This document shows, one piece after another, positions 1-8,821 of a DNA stretch of 64,000 nucleotides. The stretch is from DATJPY01 sp035506135 (GTDB taxonomy: Bacteria; Myxococcota_A; UBA9160; PR03), in the NCBI GenBank assembly GCA_035506135.1, contig DATJPY010000103.1, positions 1 to 64,000 on the forward strand. Direction: 5' to 3'. The translations under genes and the position numbers were made by a program. The notes below the pieces were generated by a model. The model had not been told where the DNA came from, made no database searches, and was given only the letters and a program-made list of their open reading frames with translations. Positions within the stretch are counted from its first letter, which is position 1. Every line of letters starts with the position of its first letter.

Positions 1-1
1 G

Positions 2-343
2 ATGCGGATGGTGATCGGCCTCGGCGCCGGGCACAGCAACGTGCGCACCGCGGTGCAGGTGCTCGAGATGTACCAGGAGGGACGGCGCGTGGTCGACCAG
101 TTCGAGGTGGACGCGCGCAGCGGATACAAGCCGGGTGCCGCTGAGACGATGGGCGCCGGCGCCGCCGCGGGAACGCTGGCGACGGCCGCTGCCGTGACGG
201 CGGCAGGGTCCGTCGCCTCGGAGGCGTTCGGCGCTAACGTGGACGCGGACTCCGAGCGGACCGCCGCCAAGGTCGCGAAGCTCCTCGGTTACTTCTTCTC
301 GGAGCAAGGCTGGATCCCCCCGCAGAGCAACAGCTTGATGTAG
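2..343 (+). CDS. DUF4410-like protein, C-terminal part (gene cut by window start)
   Basis: About 113 residues of the 3' end of a gene that must begin before the window. The segment IGLGAGHSNV and the closing FSEQGWIP align with IGFGAGSSKL and FEQQGWIP in the complete DUF4410-type lipoprotein at 13971-14684, so I assign it to the same family. The middle is an Ala/Gly-rich stretch, as in that paralogue. The family has no established biochemical role; the paralogue suggests an outer-membrane or periplasmic lipoprotein. An in-frame ATG falls at base 2, but it lies inside the conserved domain and is unlikely to be the true start. Small envelope genes follow on the same strand. Confidence 0.6.
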   Translation: MRMVIGLGAGHSNVRTAVQVLEMYQEGRRVVDQFEVDARSGYKPGAAETMGAGAAAGTLATAAAVTAAGSVASEAFGANVDADSERTAAKVAKLLGYFFSEQGWIPPQSNSLM

Positions 344-376
344 CGTGCGGGCGGGAGTAGGCCCATGGAGGCACGG

Positions 377-712
377 ATGCGGAAGGCGCTTCGGTTCTCG
401 ATCGCAGCGGCGCTCCTGGCGGGAGCGTGCGCGACACAGAGCGATTTCCTGGCACAGAAGCAGCCGATGGCGCTGCAGACGGTGATGAGCCGCGCGCAGT
501 TCGAGATGAATTGCCCGAGCGCGGCGCCGACGATCCTCTCGCAGGAGGTGGTCCAGCCGGCCCTGCAGGGGCCGTGGGTGCAGGGGATCCAGCGCGCCGA
601 GTTCACGATCGGCGTAGCGGGATGCGGGCAGCGCAAGGAGTACGTCGTGATCTGTCCCGAGGGCGGAGAGGGCTGTTTCGCGACGGGCCCGGGTCGTTTC
701 GGGGCACAATAG
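377..712 (+). CDS. small putative lipoprotein of unknown function
   Basis: 111 residues. I chose the ATG at 377 over the one at 365 because GGAGG (367-371) sits five bases before it. MRKAL plus a short hydrophobic run ends in LLAGAC, a weak lipobox (Ala at -3), so it is probably an exported lipoprotein. The mature part carries three further cysteines (NCPS, GCGQ, VICPEGGEGC) and no domain I recognise. It ends directly against the next GTG start, which implies co-translation with the DUF2846-like gene. The function is unknown. Confidence 0.6.
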   Translation: MRKALRFSIAAALLAGACATQSDFLAQKQPMALQTVMSRAQFEMNCPSAAPTILSQEVVQPALQGPWVQGIQRAEFTIGVAGCGQRKEYVVICPEGGEGCFATGPGRFGAQ

Positions 713-1186
713 GTGCACGGTGCCCTCCGGGTCGCCGCCGCGCTCGCCGCCTGCGCGCTGCTCGCCTGCTCGACGGGGGCGACCTACGCGCAGTTCGCGG
801 CGAGCGCGCCGAAGCCGCCCGAGGGCCAGGGACGCATCTTCGTGTATCTGACCGACGTGAGCGAGGCTCCCGCGTTCTGGCCGATCCTGACGGTCGACGG
901 CGAGGTGCTGGGCGAGCTCCGTACCGGCACTTTCTTCTACGTCGACCGGCCCGCAGGCGTGCACCAATTCGGCGTGGGCGTGAAGAAGTCGCTCGGGGCG
1001 TTCGGCAACCAGGGCGCAACCGACCCGGTCTTCATCGGGGTCGGACCGGGGACGACGTCGTACCTGCAGGTCTTCGTGACGGCCCCGCCCGGAATGGTCA
1101 TGGTCCAGCTCCAAGCGGAGGATGCTGCGAATGGCATGCGAGATCTCTCGTCGCTCCACTACGTGCCCCCGACCCCGCCGCCCTAG
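713..1186 (+). CDS. DUF2846-like lipoprotein
   Basis: 157 residues, starting at a GTG that directly abuts the TAG of the previous gene. The N-terminus MHGALRVAAALAACALLACS is a lipoprotein signal with a good LLAC lipobox. The mature part (GRIFVYLTD, TVDGEVLGELRTGTFFYVD, PAGVHQF) has the pattern of the DUF2846 family, an all-beta domain of small lipoproteins whose role is not established. Abutting upstream and downstream genes suggest one envelope operon running from about 377 to 5412. Confidence 0.65.
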   Translation: MHGALRVAAALAACALLACSTGATYAQFAASAPKPPEGQGRIFVYLTDVSEAPAFWPILTVDGEVLGELRTGTFFYVDRPAGVHQFGVGVKKSLGAFGNQGATDPVFIGVGPGTTSYLQVFVTAPPGMVMVQLQAEDAANGMRDLSSLHYVPPTPPP

Positions 1187-1190
1187 CGCG

Positions 1191-2195
1191 GTGCGCGCCG
1201 GGCTCGGGCTCGCCGTTCTCGCCGCGGTGCTCGCAGCGGGAGCTCCCGCGCGAGCGCTCACGCTGGCCGAGATCGAGAAGGACCTGGCGCTCTCGAGCAG
1301 CGAGAAGGCGCAGCTCGAGTCGGGGAAGGTCGTCTCGCGCACGGTGGCCAACTCGAATGAGCGCGAGCTCGCGGTGGGGCTCGCCGTGAAGATCGATCGG
1401 CCGCCGGCCGATCTAGCGAAGGAGCTCCTGAGCGGCCTGGCCCAGCGCCAGAACCCCGACGTGCTCGGCCGCGGCGCGATCAAGAGCGGAGACATCGCCG
1501 AGTTCGCGGGCGTGAAGCTGAAGGATGCCGCGGCCGCGCAGGCGTATCTGTCGGTGAAGCCGGGCGACTCGCTGAATCTCTCGTCGGCCGAGATCGCCGC
1601 GTTCCAGGCCCTCGCCAAGCAGCCGGCTGCGGCGTCCGATCCGAAGGCGGCCGTCGAGGGGCTGATCCGCCAGCAGCTCCAGGCCCGCTACCAGGCCTAC
1701 GCCGCGAAGGGGCTCGCCGGGATCGCCCCCTACGCGCGCGCCTCGGGCGAGGCGCGTCCCGATCAGGATCTCCTCGCCGCCACGCGCGCCTCGAAGCTCT
1801 TCGCCAAGTACGCCCCGCGCATGGTCCAGCTCCTCGTCGACTATCCGAAGAGCCGCCCTGCGAACCTCGACGAGCGGTTCCAGTGGACCCTCTACAACGC
1901 GAACGGACAGCGCGCGATCGTGCTCGTGCAGTTCCTCGCGCTGCCGGACGGCGATGCCTGGTCGGTCGCTGCGCGCCAGTACTACGTGAGCGCCAGCTAC
2001 AACGCGGAGCAGAACGTGATGCTGCTGGTGCCGGCCGACGAAGGCGGCACGGTCGGCATCGCGCTCTCCCGCGTGTCGACCGAGCAGGTGGCGGGCTTCG
2101 GGGGATCGATGAAGCGCGGGATCGGCTCCAAGATGATGGCCGACACGCTGTCCGGGATCGCGGCCCGCGTGCGACAGGCGGCCGGGAAGAAGTGA
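1191..2195 (+). CDS. exported protein of unknown function
   Basis: 334 residues from the GTG at 1191, four bases after the previous stop. This start gives a compact signal peptide (MRAGLGLAVLAAVLAAGAPARA). An alternative ATG at 1131 has a GGAGG nine bases upstream (1117-1121) but would leave a long, arginine-rich n-region and overlap the previous gene by 56 bases, so the start is not settled. The mature protein is helical and charged, with no cysteine-rich or catalytic motif I can name. It lies in a cluster of envelope genes, so a periplasmic location is likely; no function is assigned. Confidence 0.6.
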   Translation: MRAGLGLAVLAAVLAAGAPARALTLAEIEKDLALSSSEKAQLESGKVVSRTVANSNERELAVGLAVKIDRPPADLAKELLSGLAQRQNPDVLGRGAIKSGDIAEFAGVKLKDAAAAQAYLSVKPGDSLNLSSAEIAAFQALAKQPAAASDPKAAVEGLIRQQLQARYQAYAAKGLAGIAPYARASGEARPDQDLLAATRASKLFAKYAPRMVQLLVDYPKSRPANLDERFQWTLYNANGQRAIVLVQFLALPDGDAWSVAARQYYVSASYNAEQNVMLLVPADEGGTVGIALSRVSTEQVAGFGGSMKRGIGSKMMADTLSGIAARVRQAAGKK

Positions 2196-2221
2196 CAGGA
2201 TCGATCGGAGAGGAGGACATG

Positions 2222-2983
2222 ATGCGCTGGCTCGGGATTGCGACCGTTCTACTCCTTGCGCTCGGCGCGCAGCCGGCGCGCGCCCAGGGCGTCGTGCTGC
2301 CGCTGCCGGCGGCGGACCAGCAGCGAATCGCGACGCTGCTCGGGCCCGGCGTCGTCGGCAAGGCGCTGCCGAGCGTCCCGATCGCGGACTCCTCGGTCTA
2401 CTTCCCGCTGCAGAACCGAGAGCTCCACTACCAGGTCACGAGCGGGAAGAACGCCGGCAAGACGCAGACTCTCGGGCTCGGGCAGGCCCGGCGCCCGAGC
2501 GGCAAGGAGGGCTGGCGCTTCCAGGTGTCGCCCTCGATCTCGGGCTTCATCCGCAGAACCGAGGAGGGCGACCTCCTGATGCCCGCGGTGGTGGACGGCG
2601 GCGAGGGCGTCGTGATCGTGACGACGCCCGCCAACCCATTCGTCCTGCACGGCATGAAGCCCGGCGAGGCGCGCTCCTTCAGCCAGCAGGTCGCCGTCAA
2701 CCACCTCGATGATCCCTCCGATCTCGATTACTCGGGATCGCTCTCCGGCACCTTCACCTACGTGGGGACCTACCAGGTGACCGTGCCCGCCGGCACCTTC
2801 CCCGCGGTCCTCTTCCGGCTCGCCGTCGACGGCAAGGTCGGCCCGGCCCACACGCAGGACATCGCGTACTACTTCTTCGCACCCAACCAGGGCGTCGTCG
2901 CGATGATCACGCAGGAGGACGCGACGGCGTTCTGGCTGATCCACATCGACAGCTCGAGCGGGAAGGTGCTCTCGGCGCAATGA
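2222..2983 (+). CDS. exported beta-rich protein of unknown function
   Basis: 253 residues with signal peptide MRWLGIATVLLLALGAQPARAQ. AGGAGG at 2211-2216 precedes two adjacent ATGs (2219, 2222); the spacing favours the second. The C-terminal half contains VTVPAGTFPAVLFRL, a strand-turn pattern common in periplasmic beta-sandwich proteins of the DUF3108 type, but I cannot place it firmly in a family. Its stop overlaps the start of the MscS gene (ATGA at 2980-2983), so the two are translationally coupled and may act together in the envelope. Confidence 0.6.
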   Translation: MRWLGIATVLLLALGAQPARAQGVVLPLPAADQQRIATLLGPGVVGKALPSVPIADSSVYFPLQNRELHYQVTSGKNAGKTQTLGLGQARRPSGKEGWRFQVSPSISGFIRRTEEGDLLMPAVVDGGEGVVIVTTPANPFVLHGMKPGEARSFSQQVAVNHLDDPSDLDYSGSLSGTFTYVGTYQVTVPAGTFPAVLFRLAVDGKVGPAHTQDIAYYFFAPNQGVVAMITQEDATAFWLIHIDSSSGKVLSAQ

Positions 2984-5412
2984 TGCGAGCGCGCGTCGGG
3001 ACCGGCTCCGCGACCCGGCGCGCGCTCGCGGCGCTCCTCGTCCTCGGTGCGCTTGCGCCGCTCGGAGCCCGCGCGCAGACGCCGCCGGCTGCCGACGAGC
3101 GGGCCCCGACCGCCGCCGCGCCGCCCGATCTCCCCGATCTGAGCCGGGACGCGGAGGAAGTTTCAGCCCGGCTCCGCCAGATGCGCGAGTCGCTCGCCGA
3201 TACCTCTGCCTTCGATGCGCTCGAGGCGGAGATCCAGGCGCTCAGTCAGCGCATCACCGAGACCTGGAACAATACGACCGAGGTGCTCAAGGCGAAGCCC
3301 CGGCGCCTACCGCTCGATTCGCTCGCCAGCTCGTGGTCGGCCCTGCGCGAATCGCTCGTGCAGGCGGCGACCCACGTCAACGCGCGCGCCAAGCGGCGCG
3401 ACGCGGATCTCGAGAGCCTGGCGCAGATGCGCGAGGCGTGGACCAAGGCGCTCGATGTCGCACAGAAGGGAAATGCGCCGTCGTCGGTGGTCGAGCGCGT
3501 TCGAGCCACGATCGCGTCGATCGACGCGGTGAAGCCGCTCGTCGAGCAGCGGCGAGCGCGACTCCTCGTCCTCGAGGACGGCGTGAGTCGCTCGATGCAG
3601 GCGTGCGACGATGCGCTGGGTCGCATCCACGACGCGCGACGCGAGGCGGTCGAGCGCATCTTCAGCGCCCACGAGCCGCCTCTCTGGAAGGCCGGAAATC
3701 TCTCGGGCGAGGCGCGCACGGAAGTGTCGCGCGCACGGCTCCTGCTCGGAACGGGCCTCGACATCCTCAGCGTTTATTTCAGCGAGTACCGGGCGGGCGT
3801 CGCGCTCTCGGGGCTGCTCGTGCTCGTGCTGATCGGCGTGATGAGGCGGGCGCGCTCCGAGGCGGCGAGCGTGGCAGAGCGCGACGCGTTCTTCGCGTCG
3901 GCCGCGCTGGTCTTCGAGACGCCCATCTCTGCTGCGTTTCTGCTCGGCTTCGTGATCTCGCGGCCCCTGCGGCCACACCCGCCCGTGATGCTCCTGCAGC
4001 TGAACCTCGCAATCGGGATGGTCGCCGCCGTCGTTCTGCTGCGGCGCTTCCTCGGTCCGGGGCTTCGGCGGGCCGCCTATGGCCTCACCGCTCTCTTCCT
4101 GCTGGACCTGACGAGCCAGACACTCGCCACGATCTCGCCGGCGCTCGAGCAGGTGGTGTCGCTGGTCGAGAAGGGCGCGACGGCCGCGCTCCTCGTCGGG
4201 GTCGCCGCGCTGCTGCGGGATCCGGCGATCGTCCCCTCGTGGTCCCCTCGGTCCCGCGCCACGACACGGATCGCACTCTATCTCTTCGCGCTCGCCTGTC
4301 TGACCGCCGCGGGAGCCGCCATGTTCGGCTATGTCGACTTCGCCGACTTCCTCGGCGGCGGCGCGCTGTACCTCGTCTATGCCGCCTTCGTGCTGCTCGC
4401 CTTCCGGCTTGCGGCCAATGGCCTCGTTGCGATCGCCCTGGTGAAGCAGCCGCTCGCCCGGCTCCACGCACTGGCGCGTCACCGCACCCTGGTCGAGCGC
4501 CGCATCGAGAGCTTGCTCGACCTGCTTGTGGTCGGGCTCTGGGTGTGGACCGCGCTCTACCGATTCGAGTTGCTCGGGTGGGCGAGCGAGGCGGTCGACC
4601 GCACGCTCGGCGCGAGGCTCCACGTCGGCGATCTCGACCTTGCGATCGGCCGACTGCTCGGCTTCGCCGCCGTCCTGGTCGCCGCCTACCTCGTCACCCG
4701 CGTCGTCGTCTTCCTGCTGGAGGAGGACGTCTACTCGCGCATGGAGCTGCCGCGCGGGGTGCCCTACGCGCTCTCGACCCTCACGCGCTATGCGCTGCTC
4801 CTCGCCGGGTTCCTCGTCGCGCTCGGGACGCTCGGCCTCGACCTCACCAAGGTCACCGTGCTCGTGAGCGCGTTCGGTATCGGGATCGGGTTCGGCCTCC
4901 AGCAGATCATCAGCAACTTCGTGTCTGGACTGATCCTGCTCTTCGAGCGGCCGGTGCAGGTCGGCGACTCGGTGCAGCTCGGGGACCTCGGCGGCCAGGT
5001 CACGCGCATCGGCATCCGCTCGAGCACGGTGCTGACGCCCGAGGGCGCCGAGGTCATCGTGCCCAACTCGAAGATGATCGAGGACCGCGTCACCAACTGG
5101 ACGCTCTCGGACCGCCGGCGCCGCGTCGACCTCGAGGTCGGCGTGGAGTTCGACGCCGACTCGGAGCGGATCCTCGGCCTGCTCGTCGAGGTGGCCCGCC
5201 GCGACCCCCGCGTCAGCGCCGACCGCGAGCCCGAGGCCCTCCTCGCGAAGTTCGGCGAGAAGTCGGCCGAGTTCCACCTGCGGGTCTGGACCAGCGAGCC
5301 GAACTGGATGCGGCTCCGCAGCGACCTCGGCGTCGCCGTCCAGCGGGCGCTGCGCGCGCTGCGCGAGGAATCCGCCGGCGCGGCCGGCGAGGGTGGCTCG
5401 ATCCAGGCTTGA
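2980..5412 (+). CDS. MscS-family mechanosensitive channel with large periplasmic N-terminus
   Basis: 810 residues, well over the ~290 of minimal MscS and closer to the extended MscK/MscM-like members. The order is signal peptide (1-33), a predicted coiled-coil periplasmic region (about 45-260), a run of transmembrane helices from about residue 270, then the conserved MscS pore and beta domain. That last part shows FGIGIGFGLQQIISNFVSG, FERPVQVGD and VIVPNSKMIEDRVTNW, the hallmarks of the pore helix and soluble vestibule. The family releases solutes on membrane stretch during hypo-osmotic shock. It is coupled by ATGA to the exported gene before it. Another start two residues in (ATG 2983) is equally possible. 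Confidence 0.9.
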   Translation: MMRARVGTGSATRRALAALLVLGALAPLGARAQTPPAADERAPTAAAPPDLPDLSRDAEEVSARLRQMRESLADTSAFDALEAEIQALSQRITETWNNTTEVLKAKPRRLPLDSLASSWSALRESLVQAATHVNARAKRRDADLESLAQMREAWTKALDVAQKGNAPSSVVERVRATIASIDAVKPLVEQRRARLLVLEDGVSRSMQACDDALGRIHDARREAVERIFSAHEPPLWKAGNLSGEARTEVSRARLLLGTGLDILSVYFSEYRAGVALSGLLVLVLIGVMRRARSEAASVAERDAFFASAALVFETPISAAFLLGFVISRPLRPHPPVMLLQLNLAIGMVAAVVLLRRFLGPGLRRAAYGLTALFLLDLTSQTLATISPALEQVVSLVEKGATAALLVGVAALLRDPAIVPSWSPRSRATTRIALYLFALACLTAAGAAMFGYVDFADFLGGGALYLVYAAFVLLAFRLAANGLVAIALVKQPLARLHALARHRTLVERRIESLLDLLVVGLWVWTALYRFELLGWASEAVDRTLGARLHVGDLDLAIGRLLGFAAVLVAAYLVTRVVVFLLEEDVYSRMELPRGVPYALSTLTRYALLLAGFLVALGTLGLDLTKVTVLVSAFGIGIGFGLQQIISNFVSGLILLFERPVQVGDSVQLGDLGGQVTRIGIRSSTVLTPEGAEVIVPNSKMIEDRVTNWTLSDRRRRVDLEVGVEFDADSERILGLLVEVARRDPRVSADREPEALLAKFGEKSAEFHLRVWTSEPNWMRLRSDLGVAVQRALRALREESAGAAGEGGSIQA

Positions 5413-5436
5413 ACCGGCGCCGGGCCTCCGCAATAA

Positions 5437-5450
5437 TGAAACACGTTTCA
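5437..5450. promoter_or_regulatory. perfect dyad TGAAACACGTTTCA, candidate TetR-type (KstR/PsrA-like) operator
   Basis: A 14-base dyad with six-base arms and a two-base centre, set in an AT-rich island 43 bases before the first gene of the acyl-CoA operon. It fits exactly both the KstR operator pattern of actinobacteria (TnnAACnnGTTnnA) and the PsrA pattern of pseudomonads (GAAAC-N2-GTTTC). Both are TetR-family regulators released by CoA thioesters or fatty acids. No TetR gene lies in the window, so the regulator is unknown. Its position fits repression of the operon starting at 5493. Confidence 0.6.
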
Positions 5451-5492
5451 ATCTCGAGCGGAGCCCGCCCCCCCCGATGCCCCCTGCGTCCG

Positions 5493-6656
5493 ATGAAACT
5501 TGACTTCACGGCCGAGCAGCGCGCGCTCCGCAAGGAGATCCGGAGCTACTACCGCGAGCTGCTGACGCCCGAGGTGCGCGCCGCCTTCGACGCCGAGCGC
5601 GAGGACATGGGCGGCCCGCTCTACCGCGAGCTGGTCGGCCGCATGGGGCGCGACGGCTGGCTCGGCATCGGTTGGCCGCGCGAGTGGGGCGGCCAGGGCC
5701 GCGGTCCGATCGAGCAGTTCATCTTCTGGGACGAGACCTACCGCGCGCGCGCGCCGCTGCCCGTGATCATGGTGAACACCATCGGCCCGACCCTGATGCG
5801 CTTCGGCACCGAGGCGCAGAAGCGCGAGATCCTTCCGAGGATCCTGCGCGGTGAGCTGCACTTCGCGATCGGCTACACCGAGCCCGGCGCGGGGACCGAC
5901 CTCGCCTCGCTCGCCACCCGCGCGGTCGTGGAAGGGGAGCACTGGCGGATCGACGGCCAGAAGATCTTCACCACCCATGCGCACGACGCCGACTACGTCT
6001 GGCTCGCCGCGCGCACCGACCCGGGCGCGCCCAAGCACAAGGGCATCTCGATCATCCTGGTGCCGACCGACGCCCCGGGCTTCTCGGTGACGCCGATCCG
6101 CACCCTCGGCGGGGAGCGCACCAACGCCACCTACTTCGCCGACGTCCGGGTGCCGCTGGCCAACACCGTCGGCCCCGTGCACGGCGGCTGGACCCTCATC
6201 ACGGCGCAGCTCAACCACGAGCGCGTGGCGCTCGCCACCCCCGGCCTCGCCGACCGGCTGCTCGACGAGGTGTGGAGCTACGCCGTCGCGACCGGGGCGA
6301 TCGGCGAGGCGTGGGTCCAGATCAACCTCGCGCGCGTCTACGCCAAGCTCGACGCGCTGAAGCTCCTCAACTGGCGCTCGGCGTGGTCGCTCGAGACCGG
6401 CAACCCGCATCCGGCCGAGGCGTCGGCGGTGAAGGTGATGGGCAGCGAGTTCTTCGTCGAGTGCTACCGCCTGCTGCTCGAGATCGCGGGCGCCGCCGGC
6501 GTGGTGCTGTCCGGCGAGCCGGGCGCGCTCTTCGGTGGGCTGCTCGAGCAGGCGTATCGCGGCGCCGTCACGCTCACGTTCGGCGGCGGTGTGAACGAGG
6601 TTCAGCGCGACATCATCGCGATGGCGGGGCTCGGGCTGCCCCGGGCGAGGCGTTAG
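5493..6656 (+). CDS. acyl-CoA dehydrogenase, ChsE1-like catalytic subunit
   Basis: 387 residues, full length for an FAD acyl-CoA dehydrogenase, starting at MKLDFTAEQRALRKEIR. Visible elements are the substrate/FAD loop YTEPGAGTDLASL (about 128-140), QKIFTTHAHDADYVWLAAR, and FGGGVNEVQRDIIA near the C-terminus. LNHERVAL places a glutamate at residue 243, the helix-G position used as catalytic base in isovaleryl-CoA dehydrogenase and in the steroid enzymes FadE28/29. It probably introduces an alpha-beta double bond into a branched or sterol side-chain acyl-CoA. It is the first gene of a seven-gene operon behind the dyad at 5437, and its partner subunit is probably the dehydrogenase at 7646. Confidence 0.85.
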   Translation: MKLDFTAEQRALRKEIRSYYRELLTPEVRAAFDAEREDMGGPLYRELVGRMGRDGWLGIGWPREWGGQGRGPIEQFIFWDETYRARAPLPVIMVNTIGPTLMRFGTEAQKREILPRILRGELHFAIGYTEPGAGTDLASLATRAVVEGEHWRIDGQKIFTTHAHDADYVWLAARTDPGAPKHKGISIILVPTDAPGFSVTPIRTLGGERTNATYFADVRVPLANTVGPVHGGWTLITAQLNHERVALATPGLADRLLDEVWSYAVATGAIGEAWVQINLARVYAKLDALKLLNWRSAWSLETGNPHPAEASAVKVMGSEFFVECYRLLLEIAGAAGVVLSGEPGALFGGLLEQAYRGAVTLTFGGGVNEVQRDIIAMAGLGLPRARR

Positions 6657-7643
6657 ATGGACAAGCGCGAGCTCGAGGCGAAGCTCCGCGCCTTCGTCGG
6701 CCAGCCGACGGGTCCCCCGTTTACGGGGCCGGAGCTCGTCAACGAGGCGATGATCCACCACTGGTGCGACGCGATGGGCGATCGCAACCCCGTGTATCGG
6801 GATGCCGACGCGGCGAAGCGGTCTGCGCACGGTGGCGTCGTCGCGCCGCCCACCATGATGCAGGTCTGGATCATGCGCGGCGTCGAGATGGCGGCGCCGC
6901 AGGCCACCTCGACCGACGGCCAGATCCAGCTCGGCCGGCTCCTGGTCGAGGCGGGCTACCCGTCGGTGGTGGCGACCAACTGCGAGCAGGAGTACGAGCG
7001 CTACCTGCGCCCCGGCGACCAGATCGTCGCGACCACCGTGTTCGAGTCGATCTCGGACGAGAAGACCACGGGGCTCGGGACGGGCTATTTCATCGACACG
7101 CGCACGACCTTCCGCGACCAGCACGGCGAGCAGGTCGGGTGGATGACGTTCCGGATCCTGCGCTTCAAGCCGAATGCTCCACCGCCGGCTGCCTCTGCCG
7201 GCACGGCCGTGCCCGCCAAGCCGCGCCGGCTTCGCCCGCCGCTCGGACACGACAACGCGTGGTGGTGGGAGGGCATCGAGAAGGGCGAGCTGCGCATCCA
7301 GCGCTGCAAGTCCTGCGGGACGCTCCGCCATCCGCCGCGCCCGATGTGCGGCCGCTGCCAGTCGATCGAGTGGGACTGGCTCTTGTCGAAGGGCGCCGGC
7401 TCCGTCTACAGCTACGTCGTGCTGCACCACCCGCCGATCCCCGGCTACGACTTTCCGCTGCCGGTCGCGCTGATCGAGCTCGACGAGGGCACGCGGCTGG
7501 TGGCGAACGTCATCGGCTGCAAGCCGGCCGAGGTGCACATCGGCATGCGCGTGCAGGCGCACATCGAGAGCGCGGACGACGAGCTCTCGCTTCCGTTCTT
7601 CCGGCCGGTCGAGGCCGCCCGGCCCGGTCCGGCGGAGAGGTAG
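6657..7643 (+). CDS. MaoC-like/DUF35 fusion, ChsH2-like hydratase-aldolase subunit
   Basis: 328 residues starting immediately after the preceding TAG. The N-terminal part (about 25-170) is a hot-dog MaoC-like domain with GDRNPVY, where the catalytic histidine of R-hydratases is replaced by tyrosine (residue 47). After a Pro/Ala linker, residues 195-320 form a DUF35 domain: a zinc ribbon with Cys 217, 220, 231 and 234, then an OB fold (HHPPIPGYDFPLPVALIEL). This is the architecture of ChsH2 from cholesterol degradation. There the MaoC part pairs with ChsH1, and the DUF35 part binds and activates the aldolase Ltp2. Likely partners lie at 8818 and 9234 of the same operon. Confidence 0.85.
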   Translation: MDKRELEAKLRAFVGQPTGPPFTGPELVNEAMIHHWCDAMGDRNPVYRDADAAKRSAHGGVVAPPTMMQVWIMRGVEMAAPQATSTDGQIQLGRLLVEAGYPSVVATNCEQEYERYLRPGDQIVATTVFESISDEKTTGLGTGYFIDTRTTFRDQHGEQVGWMTFRILRFKPNAPPPAASAGTAVPAKPRRLRPPLGHDNAWWWEGIEKGELRIQRCKSCGTLRHPPRPMCGRCQSIEWDWLLSKGAGSVYSYVVLHHPPIPGYDFPLPVALIELDEGTRLVANVIGCKPAEVHIGMRVQAHIESADDELSLPFFRPVEAARPGPAER

Positions 7644-7645
7644 CG

Positions 7646-8821
7646 ATGGACTTCGACCTCTCCGAGGAGCAGCGGTCGCTCGGTGAGCTGGCGCGCGGGA
7701 TCTTCGAGCGCGAGGTGACGAAGGAGCGCCTGCGCGAGCTCGAGGCGAGCGGCGAGTGCGTCGACGACCGGCTGTGGGCGAAGCTCGCCGAGGCGAACCT
7801 GCTCGGCCTCGCGGTGCCCGAGGCGCACGGCGGCATGGGCTTCGGGCTCCTCGAGCTCTGCGTGCTGCTGCAGGAGGTCGGCCGCGCGCTGGCGCCGGTG
7901 CCGGTGCTCCCGGCGCTCGTGCTCGCGGGGCTGCCGCTCGCGCGCTTCGGAACCGATGCGCAGCGGCGCGCCTGGCTGGCGCCGCTGGCGGCCGGGGAGG
8001 CGATGCTGAGTGCCGCGATCGCCGATCCGGCGGGGAGCGTCCGGGCGCGCCGCGAAGGATCCGGCTGGGTTCTCGACGGCGCGAAGCGCCTCGTCTCCGC
8101 CGCGGGCCGCACGCGGCGCATCCTGGTGCCGGCGTCGACGGCGGATGGCGCGGGCATCTTCCTGCTCGATCCCGGGGCGGCCGGCGTCTCGCTCGAGGGG
8201 AGCCGGACGCGGGTACGCGGGCCGCTCTTCGCGCTCCGGCTCGCCGGCGTGCGCGTCGCCGAGGCCGACCTCCTGGGCGGCGATGCGGCCGGTGGCGAGC
8301 GCGCGCTGCGCTGGATCCGGGATTGTGCGCTCGCGGCCGTGGCATCGACGCAGGTCGGTGTCTCCGAGCGCGCACTCGAGATCACGGCGGGGCATCTGCG
8401 CGAGCGCGTTCAGTTCGGCGCCCCGATCGGCTCCTTCCCGGCCGTGCAGCAGCGCGCCGCCGACTGCTGGATCGATCTGGCGGCGATGCGCTGGACGGCG
8501 TGGCGCGCCGCGTGGCGCATCGCGGAAGGGCTGCCCGCCGGGCGCGAGACGCTGGTCGCGAAGGTCTGGGCGGCCGAGGGCGGCTCGCGCATCGCGAATG
8601 CCGCGCAGCATCTGCACGGAGGCCTGGGCGTGGACGTCGACTATCCGATCCACCGCTACTTCCTCTGGTCCAAGTCGCTGGAGCTCGAGCTCGGCGGCGC
8701 GGCGCCGCTCCTGGCCGAGCTCGGCCGCGACATGGCGGCGAGCGGTCCGGCGGAGATCGCCGGGCCCGCGAGCATCCCCGGTGCGCCCGCTGGGGCCAGG
8801 AGCGGGGAGGCTCGCGCGTGA
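7646..8821 (+). CDS. acyl-CoA dehydrogenase, ChsE2-like non-catalytic partner
   Basis: 391 residues, starting at MDFDLSEEQRSLGELARG two bases after the previous stop. The fold is that of an acyl-CoA dehydrogenase (AHGGMGF, RVQFGAPIGSFPAVQQRAAD, AAQHLHGGLGVDVDYP), but the usual helix-G base position reads WIRDCALA, with aspartate where the partner has glutamate. The middle domain is shorter and lacks the EPGAGTD loop (it reads ADPAGSV). This fits the non-catalytic half of an alpha2beta2 dehydrogenase like ChsE1-ChsE2. The C-terminus carries a short Ala/Gly/Pro tail. It overlaps the next gene by GTGA. Confidence 0.8.
   Translation: MDFDLSEEQRSLGELARGIFEREVTKERLRELEASGECVDDRLWAKLAEANLLGLAVPEAHGGMGFGLLELCVLLQEVGRALAPVPVLPALVLAGLPLARFGTDAQRRAWLAPLAAGEAMLSAAIADPAGSVRARREGSGWVLDGAKRLVSAAGRTRRILVPASTADGAGIFLLDPGAAGVSLEGSRTRVRGPLFALRLAGVRVAEADLLGGDAAGGERALRWIRDCALAAVASTQVGVSERALEITAGHLRERVQFGAPIGSFPAVQQRAADCWIDLAAMRWTAWRAAWRIAEGLPAGRETLVAKVWAAEGGSRIANAAQHLHGGLGVDVDYPIHRYFLWSKSLELELGGAAPLLAELGRDMAASGPAEIAGPASIPGAPAGARSGEARA

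Noticed and set aside
3307..5451. Very long open frame on the minus strand across the MscS gene, with comparable ones at 5448-8375 and 9018-13934
   Set aside because: The composition (Arg, Glu and His-rich, low in hydrophobic residues) and lack of any motif show antisense shadows of GC-rich genes; the opposite strand holds clear conserved proteins.
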